Assembly (NCBI GenBank): GCA_964398365.1
Contig: CAYNMC010000038.1
Span: 46,632 to 110,631 of the forward strand
DNA length: 64,000 nucleotides
Reading direction: 5' to 3'
From: CAYNMC01 sp964398365
GTDB taxonomy: Bacteria; Patescibacteriota; Microgenomatia; UBA1400; CAYNMC01
The notes under the pieces are model-generated. The model was not told the origin of the DNA and ran no database searches. It was given only the letters and a program-made list of their open reading frames with translations. The stretch's first letter is position 1; each line of letters begins with the position of its first letter. Positions 34,660 through 42,774 of the stretch are shown here, one piece after another. Position numbers and translations under genes: made by a program.

Positions 34660-35727
34660 TTACTCCTGAGTTGCTAGAACATAGCGCGATCCTTTCGTAC
34701 TTCCACGTTTCTTGACAATACCTTTTGCCATTAAATCCTTCAAGTCGCGCAAAATTGTATCCTCTGAAATCATAGGCAAAACTCCTGCTAAATCCTTCAT
34801 TATTGCCCAACCCTTTTCCGACAAAAACTCCACAAGCTTTACCTGTCTTTCAGAAAGAGCAATCTGTGCACCTATGCGCACTTTTAGATGACTGTCAACA
34901 GATAATGTTTTAACCTTGTCTTTAATTTTGGTAAGCTCTATGGCTAAAACCTCTGAGAAATACTCTAGCCAAGGTGTTAAGTCTCTATCGGCTATATTCG
35001 GAGATTGACTGTCGACTTTAAAAAAGGCTTCATAGTAAGAACTTAAATCCTTATCAAAGTGCTCCTCAAGGGAAAAAAACCTTTTAATATCATAACCCTC
35101 TTTTAAAAGAATAAGAACTGCAAAAGCTCTAGCAGTTCTACCGTTTCCCTCCACAAAAGGGTGAATGGCAACTAGTATGTAGTGGGCAATTCCAGCCCTT
35201 AAAACTGGGTGAATCTCTTTTCCTTCTGGTGAATTTAGCCAAGCTAGAAACTCTTCAAGTAAAAATGGTACCTCGACAAAAGGCGGTGGAGTAAAAATGA
35301 CCCTACCCGTTCCCTCCTCTCTTATAAGGACTTGAGTGTTTCTTATTTTGCCTGCCTTTTCTTCGGGAACAATTTTATAAACGACAACAGCGTGAATCTC
35401 TGTCAACATGTTTATGTCATACCAACCACGCTTGTTCACAAGATCATCCAAAAGCGCAACCACATTCCTGTAATTTATTACCTCTTGAATATCCCGCTGC
35501 CTGGCTGTAATTTCTTGCCCCTCAAGAACTTGCTTTGTCTGCGAAAAAGTTAAATCATTGCCTTCAATGTGAGTTCCGTGATAGACAGTCCTTGCTATCG
35601 CATCAGAAACAAAGTCTTTCTCGTAGGATGGAATAAGGGGTGCATTTTCAATTACCTCTTTAGCCGCTTCAATTTGACAAATGCTTTTAAGAATCTTGTT
35701 GGTAATACTAAAGCGAGGAGAATACAT
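34660..35727 (-). CDS. Fic-family AMP transferase with C-terminal winged helix (copy 2)
   Basis: The 355-residue protein parallels copy 1 closely: N-terminal HGTHIEGNDL inhibitory-type motif, Fic active site HPFVEGNGRTARAFA near residue 195, and winged-helix end MISEDTILRDLKDLMAKGIV. The conserved RDIQEVINYRNVV block is shared with copy 1. It begins the second Fic-ligase cassette. The two Fic proteins are full-length and have intact motifs, suggesting that both are under selection. Confidence 0.92.
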   Translation of the reverse strand: MYSPRFSITNKILKSICQIEAAKEVIENAPLIPSYEKDFVSDAIARTVYHGTHIEGNDLTFSQTKQVLEGQEITARQRDIQEVINYRNVVALLDDLVNKRGWYDINMLTEIHAVVVYKIVPEEKAGKIRNTQVLIREEGTGRVIFTPPPFVEVPFLLEEFLAWLNSPEGKEIHPVLRAGIAHYILVAIHPFVEGNGRTARAFAVLILLKEGYDIKRFFSLEEHFDKDLSSYYEAFFKVDSQSPNIADRDLTPWLEYFSEVLAIELTKIKDKVKTLSVDSHLKVRIGAQIALSERQVKLVEFLSEKGWAIMKDLAGVLPMISEDTILRDLKDLMAKGIVKKRGSTKGSRYVLATQE

Positions 35728-35768
35728 ATTTTAAATATAACGCAATCTTTGCGGAAAAAACAAGACAG

Positions 35769-36611
35769 CTAACCCAGGCGTGCTAAGGTTTTTGGAACGT
35801 CATCTGCCAAGTCGTCTGCGTTAAAGTAAACTCCAACACTTTCTGCCAAATTTTCTGCTGTTTTTTTAATAATATAGGCTGCGGCTTGAGCTGCTAAAAA
35901 AGGCTCATTTTTGGCCAAAAGTGCAACAGTTAAGCCGGCATGAACGTCTCCTGTGCCGCCTTTGGTTAGTCCAGCGTTGCCACCGGAGATTTCAACAACT
36001 TCCTGAGGTGAGGCGACTTTGGTTATTTCTCCCTTAAGGCAAATGATACAACTGTATTCTTTAGAAGCCTCGGCAATATCCATTTTGCCAAATAGCATAG
36101 AGTATTCTTTTTTGTTGGGTGTAAGAATTGAATTTTTTGGAATCCACTCGGGGTACATTGTTTGCAAACTTCCCGCATCAATCACCCACTTCTTATAAGG
36201 ATGTCTGAGAAGAAGTCTCTTGGTAATCAAGCGGGACATTCGACAGGCTTCGTCGCAGTAAGATAAATCACCACCTTTATGGCTTTCTTCAGTCTTGTAA
36301 CGCATAAAGCCTGGGCCCAAAAGAGCCGCGTCGGATTTTTGAATATATTTATCAATCTCCTTCCAAGGAACCCAGATAAACGAGCCAAGTTTTGCCTTAA
36401 TATAATTCGCAACTTTTCCAACTGATGGTTCGGGTGAAGAGAAAAAAACCATGTCCACAATTCTTGAGGCTACTTTTAATGATAAAAGTGGGGCGCCGTG
36501 GAAAAGCTTGGAGCCACCAATAATTGTCACTTGACCATTGTCTTCACCATCTGACGCAGGGGGTGGCTTGTATAAATCTTTGAGGATTTTGGGGTCGAAT
36601 TTTGTGGTCAT
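35769..36611 (-). CDS. NAD(P)HX dehydratase (NnrD-like, YjeF C-terminal family)
   Basis: Repairs hydrated NAD(P)H using ADP or ATP. The 280-residue protein has the ribokinase-like fold with VTIIGGSKLFHGAPLLSLK near the start, LLGPGFM, TPNKKEYSMLFG and the anion-hole motif GLTKGGTGDVHAGLTVALL (family norm GSGDVLAG). The epimerase domain (NnrE) normally fused to it is absent. It is divergent from the DUF5654 gene. Confidence 0.85.
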   Translation of the reverse strand: MTTKFDPKILKDLYKPPPASDGEDNGQVTIIGGSKLFHGAPLLSLKVASRIVDMVFFSSPEPSVGKVANYIKAKLGSFIWVPWKEIDKYIQKSDAALLGPGFMRYKTEESHKGGDLSYCDEACRMSRLITKRLLLRHPYKKWVIDAGSLQTMYPEWIPKNSILTPNKKEYSMLFGKMDIAEASKEYSCIICLKGEITKVASPQEVVEISGGNAGLTKGGTGDVHAGLTVALLAKNEPFLAAQAAAYIIKKTAENLAESVGVYFNADDLADDVPKTLARLG

Positions 36612-36641
36612 TTGATGTATTGTATACTTAATTTAATACTT

Positions 36642-36896
36642 ATGGCAAAAAAGTCCAAAAGACAACTTCATGAGGAAATAATAAGGCAAATGCTTCAGCT
36701 TGCAACCAGCGGATTTGGATTTGTGTCGGCTTTGGCTTGGAATGATTTTATAAAAGGGGCAATGGATAAATTTCTTAGCCCCATCGTTGGAAACAAATCA
36801 GAAGTTCTATCAATGTTTTTATACGCCGTGATTGTTACTGCTCTGGCAGTTCTGGTAACTTATAATCTGACAAAATTAATTAAAAGAAGATACTAA
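36642..36896 (+). CDS. DUF5654-family membrane protein
   Basis: The start MAKKSKRQLHEE at 36642 is chosen over an upstream ATG at 36612. The 84-residue protein has the family signature ATSGFGFVSALAWNDFIK, two hydrophobic helices and a basic end (LIKRRY). A TATACT lies at 36623-36628 and leaves a leader of only a few bases. Function is unknown. Confidence 0.8.
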   Translation: MAKKSKRQLHEEIIRQMLQLATSGFGFVSALAWNDFIKGAMDKFLSPIVGNKSEVLSMFLYAVIVTALAVLVTYNLTKLIKRRY

Positions 36897-36905
36897 TTTT
36901 CCTTT

Positions 36906-37973
36906 TTATAGAATAATTTTCCTAACCTCGGCAAATTTTTTGACATATTGTAACTCTGTGGTTGTAATTACTGTCTGGTGGTGTTTGATTACCTTCATAA
37001 CCACCTCTCTGTGAGCTTTATCTAATTCTGAAAAAATATCATCTAAAAGAAGTGTGGGTTTGTAACCGGTCTGCCTTTCAATATATTCAAGCTCCCGCAG
37101 TTTGAGCCACAAAACTGCCATTCTCTGCTCGCCCCGGGAACCAAAACGAGAAAGGTCTCTCTCAATTTTGAATTTTGAATTTTGAATTTTGAACTGAATA
37201 TCATCTCTGTGGGGACCAACTAGAGTGGTTGCTGCTGCAACCTCTTCTGCCGCGTATTGCTCAAGACGGGAATGCGAAATTGCAGATTTATCATAAACGA
37301 GTGTGAATCTACAATTGTCAAAATTTGGTTCTTGGTTTACAAAATTAATAAATTCTTCCCTTTTGCGACTTATAAAATCTCCATTTTTTATTAAGAGTTG
37401 GTCCCAGAAAATAAGCTGTGAGCGCGATAGACCCTCCTCGCGGATACGATAAAGAAGCCTGTTGCGCTGACGTAGACCTTTTTCGTAAGAAAGGTTGCTG
37501 CGGCGATATTCGCGATCACTTTGAGATAAAACAGCATCGAGAAAACTTCTTCTTAAACTTGGTGATTGGGTCACCAATCCCAAGTCCCATGGCCCGAAGA
37601 TAACCGTCTTGAAGCGTCCAGCAAAATCTATAAGTCTTTTATTTACCCCGTTTACCAAAAGTTTTTTGCGAACAAGATGTTTTTTAGGGGAAAGATGAGC
37701 TTCTCTACCTAAATTCATTTCACCTCTCGTCAATACTACCTCTAATATCTCCTCTGTTTTTGCTTTTACGCGGGCAATTTCAGCATTTTCACTAATCATT
37801 TCCTCTTCAATCTTGGCTCTAAAACTTTTGCCGCTTGCAACTAAATTTATTGCCTCAAGAATGTTTGTTTTGCCGCTGGCGTTAGGGCCAATTATCAAAG
37901 TTACTTTTGGTGAAAACTCAATTAGCTTTTCTTTGAAATTTCTAAAGTCTGTAAGTTTGATTTTTTGGATCAT
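36906..37973 (-). CDS. recF: RecF recombination mediator ATPase
   Basis: Loads RecA on gapped DNA. The true start is MIQKIKLTDFRNFKEKLIEF at 37973; a longer frame upstream is a decayed four-helix-bundle gene. Walker A is IGPNASGKTNILEAI, the signature FGSRGEQRMAVLWLKLRELE, and Walker B LLLDDIFSELD. Between GPHRDDIQFKI and the signature there is an extra QNSKFKIE segment produced by four copies of a 7-bp repeat. It sits downstream of mutM in a repair-rich neighbourhood. Confidence 0.92.
   Translation of the reverse strand: MIQKIKLTDFRNFKEKLIEFSPKVTLIIGPNASGKTNILEAINLVASGKSFRAKIEEEMISENAEIARVKAKTEEILEVVLTRGEMNLGREAHLSPKKHLVRKKLLVNGVNKRLIDFAGRFKTVIFGPWDLGLVTQSPSLRRSFLDAVLSQSDREYRRSNLSYEKGLRQRNRLLYRIREEGLSRSQLIFWDQLLIKNGDFISRKREEFINFVNQEPNFDNCRFTLVYDKSAISHSRLEQYAAEEVAAATTLVGPHRDDIQFKIQNSKFKIERDLSRFGSRGEQRMAVLWLKLRELEYIERQTGYKPTLLLDDIFSELDKAHREVVMKVIKHHQTVITTTELQYVKKFAEVRKIIL
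37164..37191 (-). repeat. Heptanucleotide repeat inside recF
   Basis: The 7-bp unit aattttg occurs four times in a row (28 bp). On the coding strand it yields KIQNSKFKI, absent from typical RecF proteins. Being 28 bp, each unit change would shift the frame, so this is a potential phase-variable or fragile site. Confidence 0.85.
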
Positions 37974-38347
37974 AATCTTCCAGAGCACTTTTCCATAATT
38001 TTCTCGAATATGGCTAACTCTTTGATATTCCTTATTGCTAAGGTAACCGTTTCTGCAAGTCAACCAAAGGCTATTTTCAAAAATCTTCTGAATTCATTTT
38101 GATTATTTCTTGCATGACCTTTGACAATCTTAAGAGGCACAGACAAAACGGCATATCTTAATTGAGAAGTCAATCCAAAAAGCTCATCTAGGGGAAATTT
38201 ATCGGAAAGTTTATAAACACTCCACGCCAGCTTGTCCGCTATTTCCCAAGCGATCAGTTTTTTATAACCTGTTTTGTACAGTATCTTGTCACCTGTCACT
38301 TGTCTTTTGTCTCTGACAATTCGGGCAAAAGTAGGTGCCGCGGCCAC
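37974..38347 (-). pseudogene. Decayed four-helix-bundle (IVP-family) gene between mutM and recF
   Basis: The frame YKKLIAWEIADKLAWSVYKL, FPLDELFGLTSQLRYAVLSV and RRFLKIAFG matches the family of the 16S insertion ORF. It meets TGA where the family has GS, and the family C-terminus (GYLSNKEYQRVSHIRENYGK) is present downstream in another frame, fused in frame with recF. Between these parts about 15-20 codons are missing. The gene begins with an ATG inside the end of mutM. It is therefore a stop-plus-deletion fossil, free-standing and not inside an rRNA gene. Confidence 0.75.
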
Positions 38348-39155
38348 CCAACATTATTTTTATAAACTTAGCTTTTTTACACCTAGAACAAAACTTGCCC
38401 TCCTTACCATAAGCTAAAAAATAATTTTGATAATTACCCTCACCTCCATCTGGGGTAACAAAAGCCAGCTCACTTGCCCCGCCTCTTTTGATACCTTCTT
38501 TTAAAACTCTAATAATTGAATTGTAAAGAAGTTTTACTTCAGATTCTTTTAGAGAGTTTGCAGGACGAGTGGGATTGATACTTGCAAGCCACAGCGCATC
38601 ATTGGCATAGATATTACCCACCCCACCCATCTTGGACTGATCCATAATTACTATTTTTACAGCACTTTTACTTGATTTTAAGATTTTAGAAAAAAGCTCC
38701 AAGGTTAAGCCATTTAGGGGTTCTGGTCCAAGTTTTTTAATAAAATCAATGTCAGTGACACTCTCGGTTTCAACTATCTTAATCCAGCCAAAGCGGCGAA
38801 CGTCGTTATAGAAAAGTTTGCCATCGCGATCAAGATGGAATATTAAATGAGTATGGCGGCCACCTAAGCCACCAATAACTTTTTTTGATAGGTCCGGAGG
38901 ATCTTTTAAGTTTGGGCCACGATAGATAAACTGGCCGGTAAGTTTAATATGAGCAACAAACGAATAGCTATTATCAAGATCAACTGATAATACTTTGCCA
39001 AAACGGCGGACCTTTTTGACTTTACCTCCTACGAGTTTATTAACATCTCCTGAAACAATTTTTGGAGTGTGAACACTCACTTTCTGGATCTTATGACCCC
39101 TTAAATATTTATCAAGTTGACCCCTGATTGACTCTACTTCGGGTAGTTCAGGCAT
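38289..39155 (-). CDS. mutM: Formamidopyrimidine-DNA glycosylase (Fpg/MutM)
   Basis: Removes oxidised purines and cuts at the abasic site. The 288-residue protein starts MPELPEVESIRGQL with catalytic Pro and Glu, has LGPEPLNG, SKMGGVGNIYANDALW, and the zinc finger CSRCKKAKFIKIML...CPNCQRQ. The final KTSDR beyond the zinc finger is contributed by the overlapping decayed gene. The GT4 glycosyltransferase is immediately upstream. Confidence 0.93.
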   Translation of the reverse strand: MPELPEVESIRGQLDKYLRGHKIQKVSVHTPKIVSGDVNKLVGGKVKKVRRFGKVLSVDLDNSYSFVAHIKLTGQFIYRGPNLKDPPDLSKKVIGGLGGRHTHLIFHLDRDGKLFYNDVRRFGWIKIVETESVTDIDFIKKLGPEPLNGLTLELFSKILKSSKSAVKIVIMDQSKMGGVGNIYANDALWLASINPTRPANSLKESEVKLLYNSIIRVLKEGIKRGGASELAFVTPDGGEGNYQNYFLAYGKEGKFCSRCKKAKFIKIMLGGRGTYFCPNCQRQKTSDR

Positions 39156-39159
39156 ATGT

Positions 39160-40272
39160 TTAATTTACAACTTTCAAATTATCAATAAAACTGGTCATTT
39201 GTTTTCTAAACCTCTCCTTTGAGAATTTTTGTGCGCAGGCTAATAAATCCTTTTTACAAAACTTTTTCTTCTCAAATTTTTTAATTGCTTTTACGAGAGA
39301 ATCAACTGTTAGCTCATCAAAAAAAACACCGGTTTTATCAGTTACTGTCTCGGTATAGCCGCCGCCACGGAAAGCTATTACCGGCGTACCCGCTGCCATT
39401 GCCTCAACTGGAGTAATACCAAAATCTTCATCCTTTTGGGCAATAATAAAAGCCTTGGCATTTTGGTAAAGAGAGATTAATTTTTCGTCGTTCACTCTTC
39501 CTAAAAATTCTATCTCTTTGCCCGCTAATTTTTCCAGCTCCGGCCTTAAAATTCCGTCACCATAGATTTTTAAATTGACTTTTGCCTTACGGCAGGCCTT
39601 GATGATTAGATCGAAGTTCTTGGCAGAAACTAATCTGCCACCAGACAGATAGTATGTAGTATTTTGAATATTGTATTTAGAGTTCTTGGGTTGAAATTTC
39701 TCAACCTCAACGGGCGGGTAGACAACTTTATCGACTTTGCGGCGGTAGAATTTTTCGACCCGCCTGGCGACATTTAGCGAATTTGCAATAATAAAATCTG
39801 GCTTTTGGGCTTTAGTAAAATCGTACATACGTATAAAGTGATTAACTATTAGGGCATAGGCTTTGATAATCCCTGAATACCATTTACCCTCCCAATTTCT
39901 TGATGTGTCATAACCATATAAATACCTCGGCGGAGTATGAATGTAGCAAATCTCCAGCTTTGCGTTGGGCATACCTTTTGTTATCGCCCAACTGGCAGAG
40001 GTAATGACCAAATCATAATTTGAGAAATCAAAACTGGCCCAAATAAACGGAATCAGAAAACGCAGGGGCGAAATTAATCTATCACAAAAAGGCAAATACG
40101 AAAACCAACTCTGGATTACTTTTTTATCTTTAAATTCCCTCCAGCAAGGAGAGTTCTTTTTGAAAAAAATCGCATAAATTGGAGCTTTGGGATAGATCTC
40201 TGAAAGAGCCTTTAAGACCCTCTCGGCTCCTCCAAAATCACCAAGATAATCATGGACTAGAGCAATTTTCAT
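39160..40272 (-). CDS. GT4 glycosyltransferase
   Basis: The 370-residue GT-B protein starts MKIALVHDYLGDFGGAERVL and has the donor-binding block EDFGITPVEAMAAGTPVIAF with GGGYTETV. It carries ICYIHTPPRYLYGYD in the acceptor domain. Family members transfer mannose or similar sugars to lipids or cell-surface glycans. It precedes mutM by 4 bases, so it shares the transcript, but the pathway is unknown. Confidence 0.88.
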   Translation of the reverse strand: MKIALVHDYLGDFGGAERVLKALSEIYPKAPIYAIFFKKNSPCWREFKDKKVIQSWFSYLPFCDRLISPLRFLIPFIWASFDFSNYDLVITSASWAITKGMPNAKLEICYIHTPPRYLYGYDTSRNWEGKWYSGIIKAYALIVNHFIRMYDFTKAQKPDFIIANSLNVARRVEKFYRRKVDKVVYPPVEVEKFQPKNSKYNIQNTTYYLSGGRLVSAKNFDLIIKACRKAKVNLKIYGDGILRPELEKLAGKEIEFLGRVNDEKLISLYQNAKAFIIAQKDEDFGITPVEAMAAGTPVIAFRGGGYTETVTDKTGVFFDELTVDSLVKAIKKFEKKKFCKKDLLACAQKFSKERFRKQMTSFIDNLKVVN

Positions 40273-40286
40273 GGCGTCCGCGGGCG

Positions 40287-41204
40287 TTAAAACAGTTGCA
40301 TCTGTTTTTCCTTCTCTATCTTCTTTCCGACTTCCTGAACCCTTTTTGCCAAAGTTTTAAAACCAATTTTTGCAAAAACTTTCAAAACTTTCTCGCTTTT
40401 AATATCCCAAACTGCAGCCTCATCAAGATGAAAAGTGATAGGTGCGTCCGTGACTATGGTCGCAAGTTTTTTGGAAAGCCCAGCCTCTTCGGCTCCCTGA
40501 GCTAGTTTTTGAGATATTTTGGAAGGTATATCTCCCAAATGTTTATAGACACCCTCAAGGCTGCCAAATTGTTTGATTAAAGAAACTGCTGTTTTGGGAC
40601 CAATTCCCAAAACCCCTTTGTAATTATCAGAAGCATCTCCCACCAAGGCCTTATAGTCAACTATCTGTGAAGGTTTAACTCCCATTTTTTCGATAACCTC
40701 CTTTACTCCAAAAAGTTTCGCGTCCGTCAAACCCCGAATGGGCATATAAACTCTTATTCTATCGGTCACAAGCTGCAAGATATCCCTGTCTCCTGTGACT
40801 ATCACAACTTCATCTACCTCAAAGTTTTTCTTGTCGTTATCAGTCGCTTGTTTTGCAATCGTTCCTATAATATCATCAGCCTCATAACCTTCTTGTCTGA
40901 AAATTGGAATTCCAATTGCCCCCAAGACCCGATAGACAAGATCAAACTGCTCGGATAGTTCTGAAGACATTCTGGGCCGCTGCGCCTGATAACCAACATA
41001 TTCCGCGTGTCGAAAAGTTGGTTTGGGGGTATCAAAAGCGCAAACTATGTGAGTTGGTGCTAGGTCCTGAATAATCTTCAGAAGCATTAAGGTAAAACCA
41101 TAAACAGCATTGATTTGTTTACCATCCTTGGAAGTCAAAGGGGGCAGGGCATGATATGCCCGATGTAAAATCGCATTACCATCAATTAAAACGAGTTTGG
41201 TCAT
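40287..41204 (-). CDS. Stand-alone 5'-3' exonuclease/flap nuclease (PolI N-domain type)
   Basis: The 305-residue protein starts TKLVLIDGNAILHRAYHALP and contains VVIVTGDRDILQLV, VDYKALVGDASDNYKGVLGI and GPKTAVSLI, the metal-binding and H3TH elements of bacterial flap exonucleases. No polymerase domain follows. It ends KEKQMQLF, a QxxLF sliding-clamp motif at the extreme C-terminus. Its ATG overlaps the hicA stop by 4 bases. Confidence 0.92.
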   Translation of the reverse strand: MTKLVLIDGNAILHRAYHALPPLTSKDGKQINAVYGFTLMLLKIIQDLAPTHIVCAFDTPKPTFRHAEYVGYQAQRPRMSSELSEQFDLVYRVLGAIGIPIFRQEGYEADDIIGTIAKQATDNDKKNFEVDEVVIVTGDRDILQLVTDRIRVYMPIRGLTDAKLFGVKEVIEKMGVKPSQIVDYKALVGDASDNYKGVLGIGPKTAVSLIKQFGSLEGVYKHLGDIPSKISQKLAQGAEEAGLSKKLATIVTDAPITFHLDEAAVWDIKSEKVLKVFAKIGFKTLAKRVQEVGKKIEKEKQMQLF

Positions 41205-41434
41205 TTTTTTGATTTTAATATTTTGAAGTATTCTTTTCGAGAAATTTTGGCGGTTCGCAAGTTGTTTAAAATAATAAATTCTGGGATCTGTTTATACATT
41301 GGTATAACAACAGGTCTGACGAATCCTTCTTTTGTATAAACGAGGTGGTCTCCTTTTGCTCGAGAGTATTTCCAGCCAGACTTTTCAAAAATTTTTGAAA
41401 GTGTTCTCCAATCAACAGGAGTTATTTGAGGCAT
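41201..41434 (-). CDS. hicA: HicA-like toxin (mRNA interferase)
   Basis: The 77-residue protein has the double-stranded-RNA-binding-like fold: SKIFEKSGWKYSRAKGDHLV, with the catalytic-type His in GDHLVY, then VVIPMYKQIPEFIILNNLR. It lies 2 bases after hicB and overlaps the exonuclease start. HicA toxins cut mRNA and are neutralised by HicB. The sequence is intact. Confidence 0.85.
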   Translation of the reverse strand: MPQITPVDWRTLSKIFEKSGWKYSRAKGDHLVYTKEGFVRPVVIPMYKQIPEFIILNNLRTAKISRKEYFKILKSKK

Positions 41435-41436
41435 AA

Positions 41437-41718
41437 CTAAGAAAATGAGAAATAAAACGGCTCGAAACTAACTTTTGGTGGTTGCCAGAAATTTTTCTTC
41501 TTTTCAAAGCCCATCTCTCGTAGAAATTTATCAAGTTCTTTCTTTTTTTTTATTTCTTCTAACACTATCTGTACAGCTTCGCGAAGGTTTTCTCGAGCCT
41601 TTTCTTCGGTTGGCCCACAAGAGGAAATGTCAAGTTCGGGATTGTAAGCTACAAAAGGAGCGTCAGAAGACGCTTTATCCTTTGTGATCTTGATAGTTAA
41701 TGGTAATGATATTCCCAT
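41437..41718 (-). CDS. hicB: HicB-like antitoxin, short form
   Basis: The 93-residue protein has the HicB partial RNase H-like fold with FVAYNPELDISSCGPTEEKA followed by REAVQIVLEEIKKK. It lacks an obvious C-terminal DNA-binding domain, so autoregulation by this protein is uncertain. A TATAAT ends six bases before the ATG, so the mRNA is probably leaderless. Upstream there is a diverged copy of the exonuclease start. Confidence 0.83.
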   Translation of the reverse strand: MGISLPLTIKITKDKASSDAPFVAYNPELDISSCGPTEEKARENLREAVQIVLEEIKKKKELDKFLREMGFEKKKNFWQPPKVSFEPFYFSFS

Positions 41719-41724
41719 GCTTAT

Positions 41725-41730
41725 ATTATA
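41725..41730 (-). promoter_or_regulatory. -10 box of hicBA, leaderless arrangement
   Basis: A perfect TATAAT is separated from the hicB ATG by six bases (ATAAGC). Transcription should start at or next to the ATG. No clear -35 is present; upstream bases belong to the exonuclease-start copy. Confidence 0.6.
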
Positions 41731-41732
41731 TC

Positions 41733-41769
41733 AGATCACATTATCATCAACTAAAACAAGTTTAGTCAT
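41733..41769 (-). repeat. Diverged copy of the exonuclease gene start upstream of hicBA
   Basis: 37 bases match the first 37 bases of the exonuclease gene (41204-41168) at 31 positions; all six differences are transitions. It translates MTKLVLVDDNVI and then a stop, against MTKLVLIDGNAI in the real gene. hicBA lies exactly between the copies. Confidence 0.85.
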
Positions 41770-41812
41770 ACAGTTGATGTATTTTAGCAAGATATGCTAA
41801 TCTAAGCCCACA

Positions 41813-42762
41813 TTGTCTATAGAAAGTTATCGCAAGAGCAGGAAAAAGTTTCTTCGAGACTCTCTAGTTGTGGCAGCTTGCACTATTGCTGGCAGCCAAC
41901 TTGCAATTAACGATTACCTTGGTTTTCCTCCTCTCGAAACTAGCGTGGATAGAAAAATCAATGGCCTTAATTATCATATAGTCTTTTCTTCAGGCACATC
42001 CATACCAAGAAGTCAAGTAATTCATAACCTGATTTTTGTCGAAGCCGGCCATGGAATTGCTATCTCGAATGATGCAGTCGCCACCACTAACCAAATTCTT
42101 CGCAACCCAAACCACTCTCAGTACTATGTTATTTATGAAACTTTGGCCAGGGGCGGAACCGTTGTCTATCTAGATTTACCATTAGATCAAGCTAATACCC
42201 TATTAAAAAGATGGCTATTAGAACAGCCGTTGATTTATCACCAGCCCCTTTTGCCTTTATAGCCGCTGGGGCGAATGAGGGGCTAGGTGCAGAAACCAGA
42301 AAAACACGAAGAAGGTTTCTCAAACTATTGATGGGTGTGGGAACCATGGGTGCAGTCTGGGGATCAAGCTCGTTTGTACCTGATATCTATGCAGTTACCG
42401 ACTCTGTATTTGAACTTGAAGATGATTTAACTGATAAAGTGTCATAATTTGCAGTTGTCAACGACCAGCTACATCTAGAAGTATTTAGATCTTTTCTCTA
42501 TCCGATGATAGCTGTGAAGATTTCTGATTTAAACTCAAACGCGAACGTCTTTGTAAAAAGATCTGGTTTGGGATTAATACAATACTTGGAAACAAATAGA
42601 TCTAAACCACTGGGACATATTTCAAGTTTTTATCGCTTAGGTTTAGATAATGGTATTAACTCTTATTTTTTATATAATTCAACAGCAGTAAGAAGGAGAG
42701 GAAACAACTTAAAATCTTACACAATCAGACATCCTGATTTGCATAAAATCTATCAGGATTGA
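41813..42762 (+). pseudogene. Decayed gene for an exported protein with twin-arginine-like motifs
   Basis: Three pieces form one broken gene: a TTG-started frame (41813-42262) with KSRKKFLRDSLVVAACTIAG and VIYETLARGGTVVYLDLPL; a second piece in the next frame after an A-run near 42206 with LSPAPFAFIAAGANE and KTRRRFLKLLMGVGTMGAVW; and after a TAA at 42445-42447 the same frame continues to 42762. The RRRFLK block followed by a hydrophobic segment resembles a Tat signal. The protein family is not recognised with confidence; a TraB-like relationship is possible. Confidence 0.6.
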
Positions 42763-42774
42763 AGATAACTATCC

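Noticed and set aside
37164..37191. CRISPR array
   Set aside because: It is a simple 7-bp tandem repeat without spacers. No repeat-spacer pattern or cas gene was seen anywhere in the window.
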